Below, piece by piece: positions 62,218 to 64,000 of a stretch of 64,000 nt of DNA. The notes beneath the pieces were generated by a model that had not been told where the DNA came from, ran no database searches, and saw only the letters and a list, made by a program, of their open reading frames with translations. Origin of the DNA: Liolophura sinensis (lineage: Eukaryota > Mollusca > Polyplacophora > Chitonida > Chitonidae); contig NC_088295.1 of NCBI RefSeq assembly GCF_032854445.1, positions 20,387,385-20,451,384 on the forward strand. Direction: 5' to 3'. Position 1 is the stretch's first letter. Each line of letters opens with the position of its first letter. The translations under genes were made by a program, and so were the position numbers.

Positions 62218-64000
62218 GTAAGTCGGACTTTACTGTTGATACATGCTGTGTTATTGTTTTGACTTTTTGGGTGCACTCACTGCTGTCTCGCAGGGGGTGG
62301 GGGGGGGGGGGGTGGTGAGCTAGTGGGCATGTTGTTGTATCCAGAACTGGTTAATGTGATTGTTACAGGAGTTTTATTTGTGATAATGTTACAGGAGTGT
62401 TATATAGCCACTCCCCTCCCTTCGATGTGACACCAGGTACCACAAACTTTAGCACTTGTAATGGTGGGTTAGGGTTTTAAGAATACCTTGGAAATGTGAG
62501 GTGACTGTCCGTACTATTGTTCACTGATTATCAAAGGGACCAGTGACACTGCTATAGGTGGGAAGGTTGTATGCCATTGTGTAATAATCCACCAGAGCTT
62601 GTCACAGCTTAGCCTCTAGAGAACAATGAGCTTTCCCTCCCAGTGTAAGTAATGAACAGGTAAGAAGGGGCTCTGTCATAATCTGGACATTGAGGAGTAG
62701 CATAGACTTAAGATTTGGTGATAATTACCCTGCTTGAGTGAACCATTACCTCTGACTTAAGCCTCTGTTTGCATACTTTTGTTGGCATTTGGCAAGGCTG
62801 TGCAATGACCCCCTACCTGTTCACAGTTTGTGGTTGCTATATACACAGTTAAGCTTGCAAAGTGGTGTGATGATCTTCCTCCACTGGAACCTAAAAACTT
62901 TGTCTTCAAATTGTGCCCCTCCCTATGCTGGGATTTCCAGACATCAGCATGAAGAGATATCTTTCTCATGCATGTTTTGTGTTTGACCAACTATTATTGA
63001 TAGTTAACATGATGGATAATTTGGTTAATTATTCAAGTGATGATGTGAACACAAAGAATATGTCAAATAAATACCATCTGAAGTACCAATTTATAATCTT
63101 AGATATGCGTGGAATTTTTCTGTGTGATAAAAAAAGTATAAAGTATTGTAGGAAGATGGCATTAGTTTTAGCACATTCTTTTTTAAAATTTTGTTAAAGA
63201 GGTATATGAAAAGTATAGCCCCTTGGCAAACTTTCACAAGAATTTAGAAAAGCAGGTAGCAATAATTAGCTGTGATAAACTCCACATGTACAAAGTAAAG
63301 TTGTTAGTTTACAGTTGATATAGGCACAAGATTCATGTTTGGCCTCAGTACTTCCAGTCCACAGGTATGGGTAAGAAACAGTTATGTAACAAGATGAGTG
63401 CCTTTTACCAAGCTTACTCTTTAGTATCAAAGCAAATGACGGTTTTCATGTCTTTGTGTGAGGACATTGTATCCTGTCTATTATACTATAAGTCATCATC
63501 TGGACAGGATCTGTGGCAGTGTATCTGTATTTACCTCGTCTTGTAGTTCCAACTCATTGCCTATAGCCACAGGTGTACACACTTATCCTTTAGTTACTAA
63601 ACCCCTCAGTCTCTAACTGATGTTTTCTTAATGCTCCATCCTGCTTTAATGTTGCCATAGGCTCATAATGTATCCTGGTTTTATAGCATTGTATCAGTTA
63701 GGGACCTTTAATTGTATTACAGACATCCTGTGTAAGTAAGAGCTTAGGATTTTAGGCTGTCCCCTAAAGGGCTCCTAATAATGCCTAATGGTTTGAAATT
63801 GCCTTTTCTAAACACTGCATGGATGGGGTTGTCCACTAAGTTGTACAGATGTATTGTTAAGGATTCTTTAGGCTAGGAACTGAAGCTTTTTGTGTACATT
63901 GTAGTTTGTAAACTTTCAGAAAAGATCCAGCATATTGTTAAGCGTTATCTGCACCGCACTGTAAGAACTTAGGATAGGAATTAAAATTACAGAATGTGAA
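62218..64000 (+). other. Meteorin-like intron 2 (runs off the window)
   Basis: No later meteorin exon (CxxC...E cysteine-rich NTR-like part) was found here, so the next exon should lie beyond 64000. Confidence 0.6.
62291..62310 (+). repeat. Poly-G tract
   Basis: Five G, one T, then fourteen G, about 70 bases after the meteorin exon 2 donor. It could form a G-quadruplex and is also prone to sequencing length errors. Confidence 0.9.

Overview
This is eukaryotic nuclear DNA, most likely from a mollusc or another lophotrochozoan. The genes have short exons with GT-AG introns. The proteins resemble vertebrate orthologues. The non-coding DNA is full of tRNA-derived SINEs whose 3' tail (a short motif around 'TTGAGTACGGCGTAAAACACC' before poly-A) I associate from memory with molluscan repeats. 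The species cannot be named from this window.

Three protein-coding genes are supported, all rebuilt exon by exon with matching splice phases. (1) 163-9120, plus strand: the 3' part of MARF1 (meiosis regulator and mRNA stability factor 1). Fifteen exons encode 988 residues, carrying the full series of eight LOTUS/OST-HTH domains and the C-terminal tail. The NYN nuclease and RRM part lies to the left of the window. (2) 11834-20163, minus strand: B3GNTL1, a GT2-type glycosyltransferase. Eleven exons give 341 residues, complete except for a very short first exon. (3) 56096 to beyond 64000, plus strand: the 5' part of a meteorin / meteorin-like gene, with a signal-peptide exon and the conserved N-terminal exon. 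MARF1 and B3GNTL1 converge. B3GNTL1 and the meteorin gene diverge across about 34 kb, the same neighbour pair and orientation as human B3GNTL1-METRNL.

The rest is non-coding. Between MARF1 and B3GNTL1 lie the 3' ends. B3GNTL1 introns hold a SINE with intact target-site duplication (12451-12738), one copy of a long dispersed repeat (about 14893-16292) and a 1.7-kb, 54-bp minisatellite (17940-19620). The 34-kb gap between the divergent genes holds a 200-N assembly gap (22037-22236), SINE fragments, three more minisatellites (25533-25660, 27400-27955, 41229-41690), a MITE with perfect terminal inverted repeats (28443-28890) and the second copy of the dispersed repeat (about 44497-45606). I recognise no convincing gene in that gap. 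The large first intron of the meteorin gene (56239-61837) contains an (AT)n microsatellite.

The genes do not form a pathway. MARF1 acts in RNA decay, B3GNTL1 is a putative sugar transferase, and meteorins are secreted factors. The main observations are conserved gene order, a duplicated LOTUS pair in MARF1, and several repeat families worth characterising.
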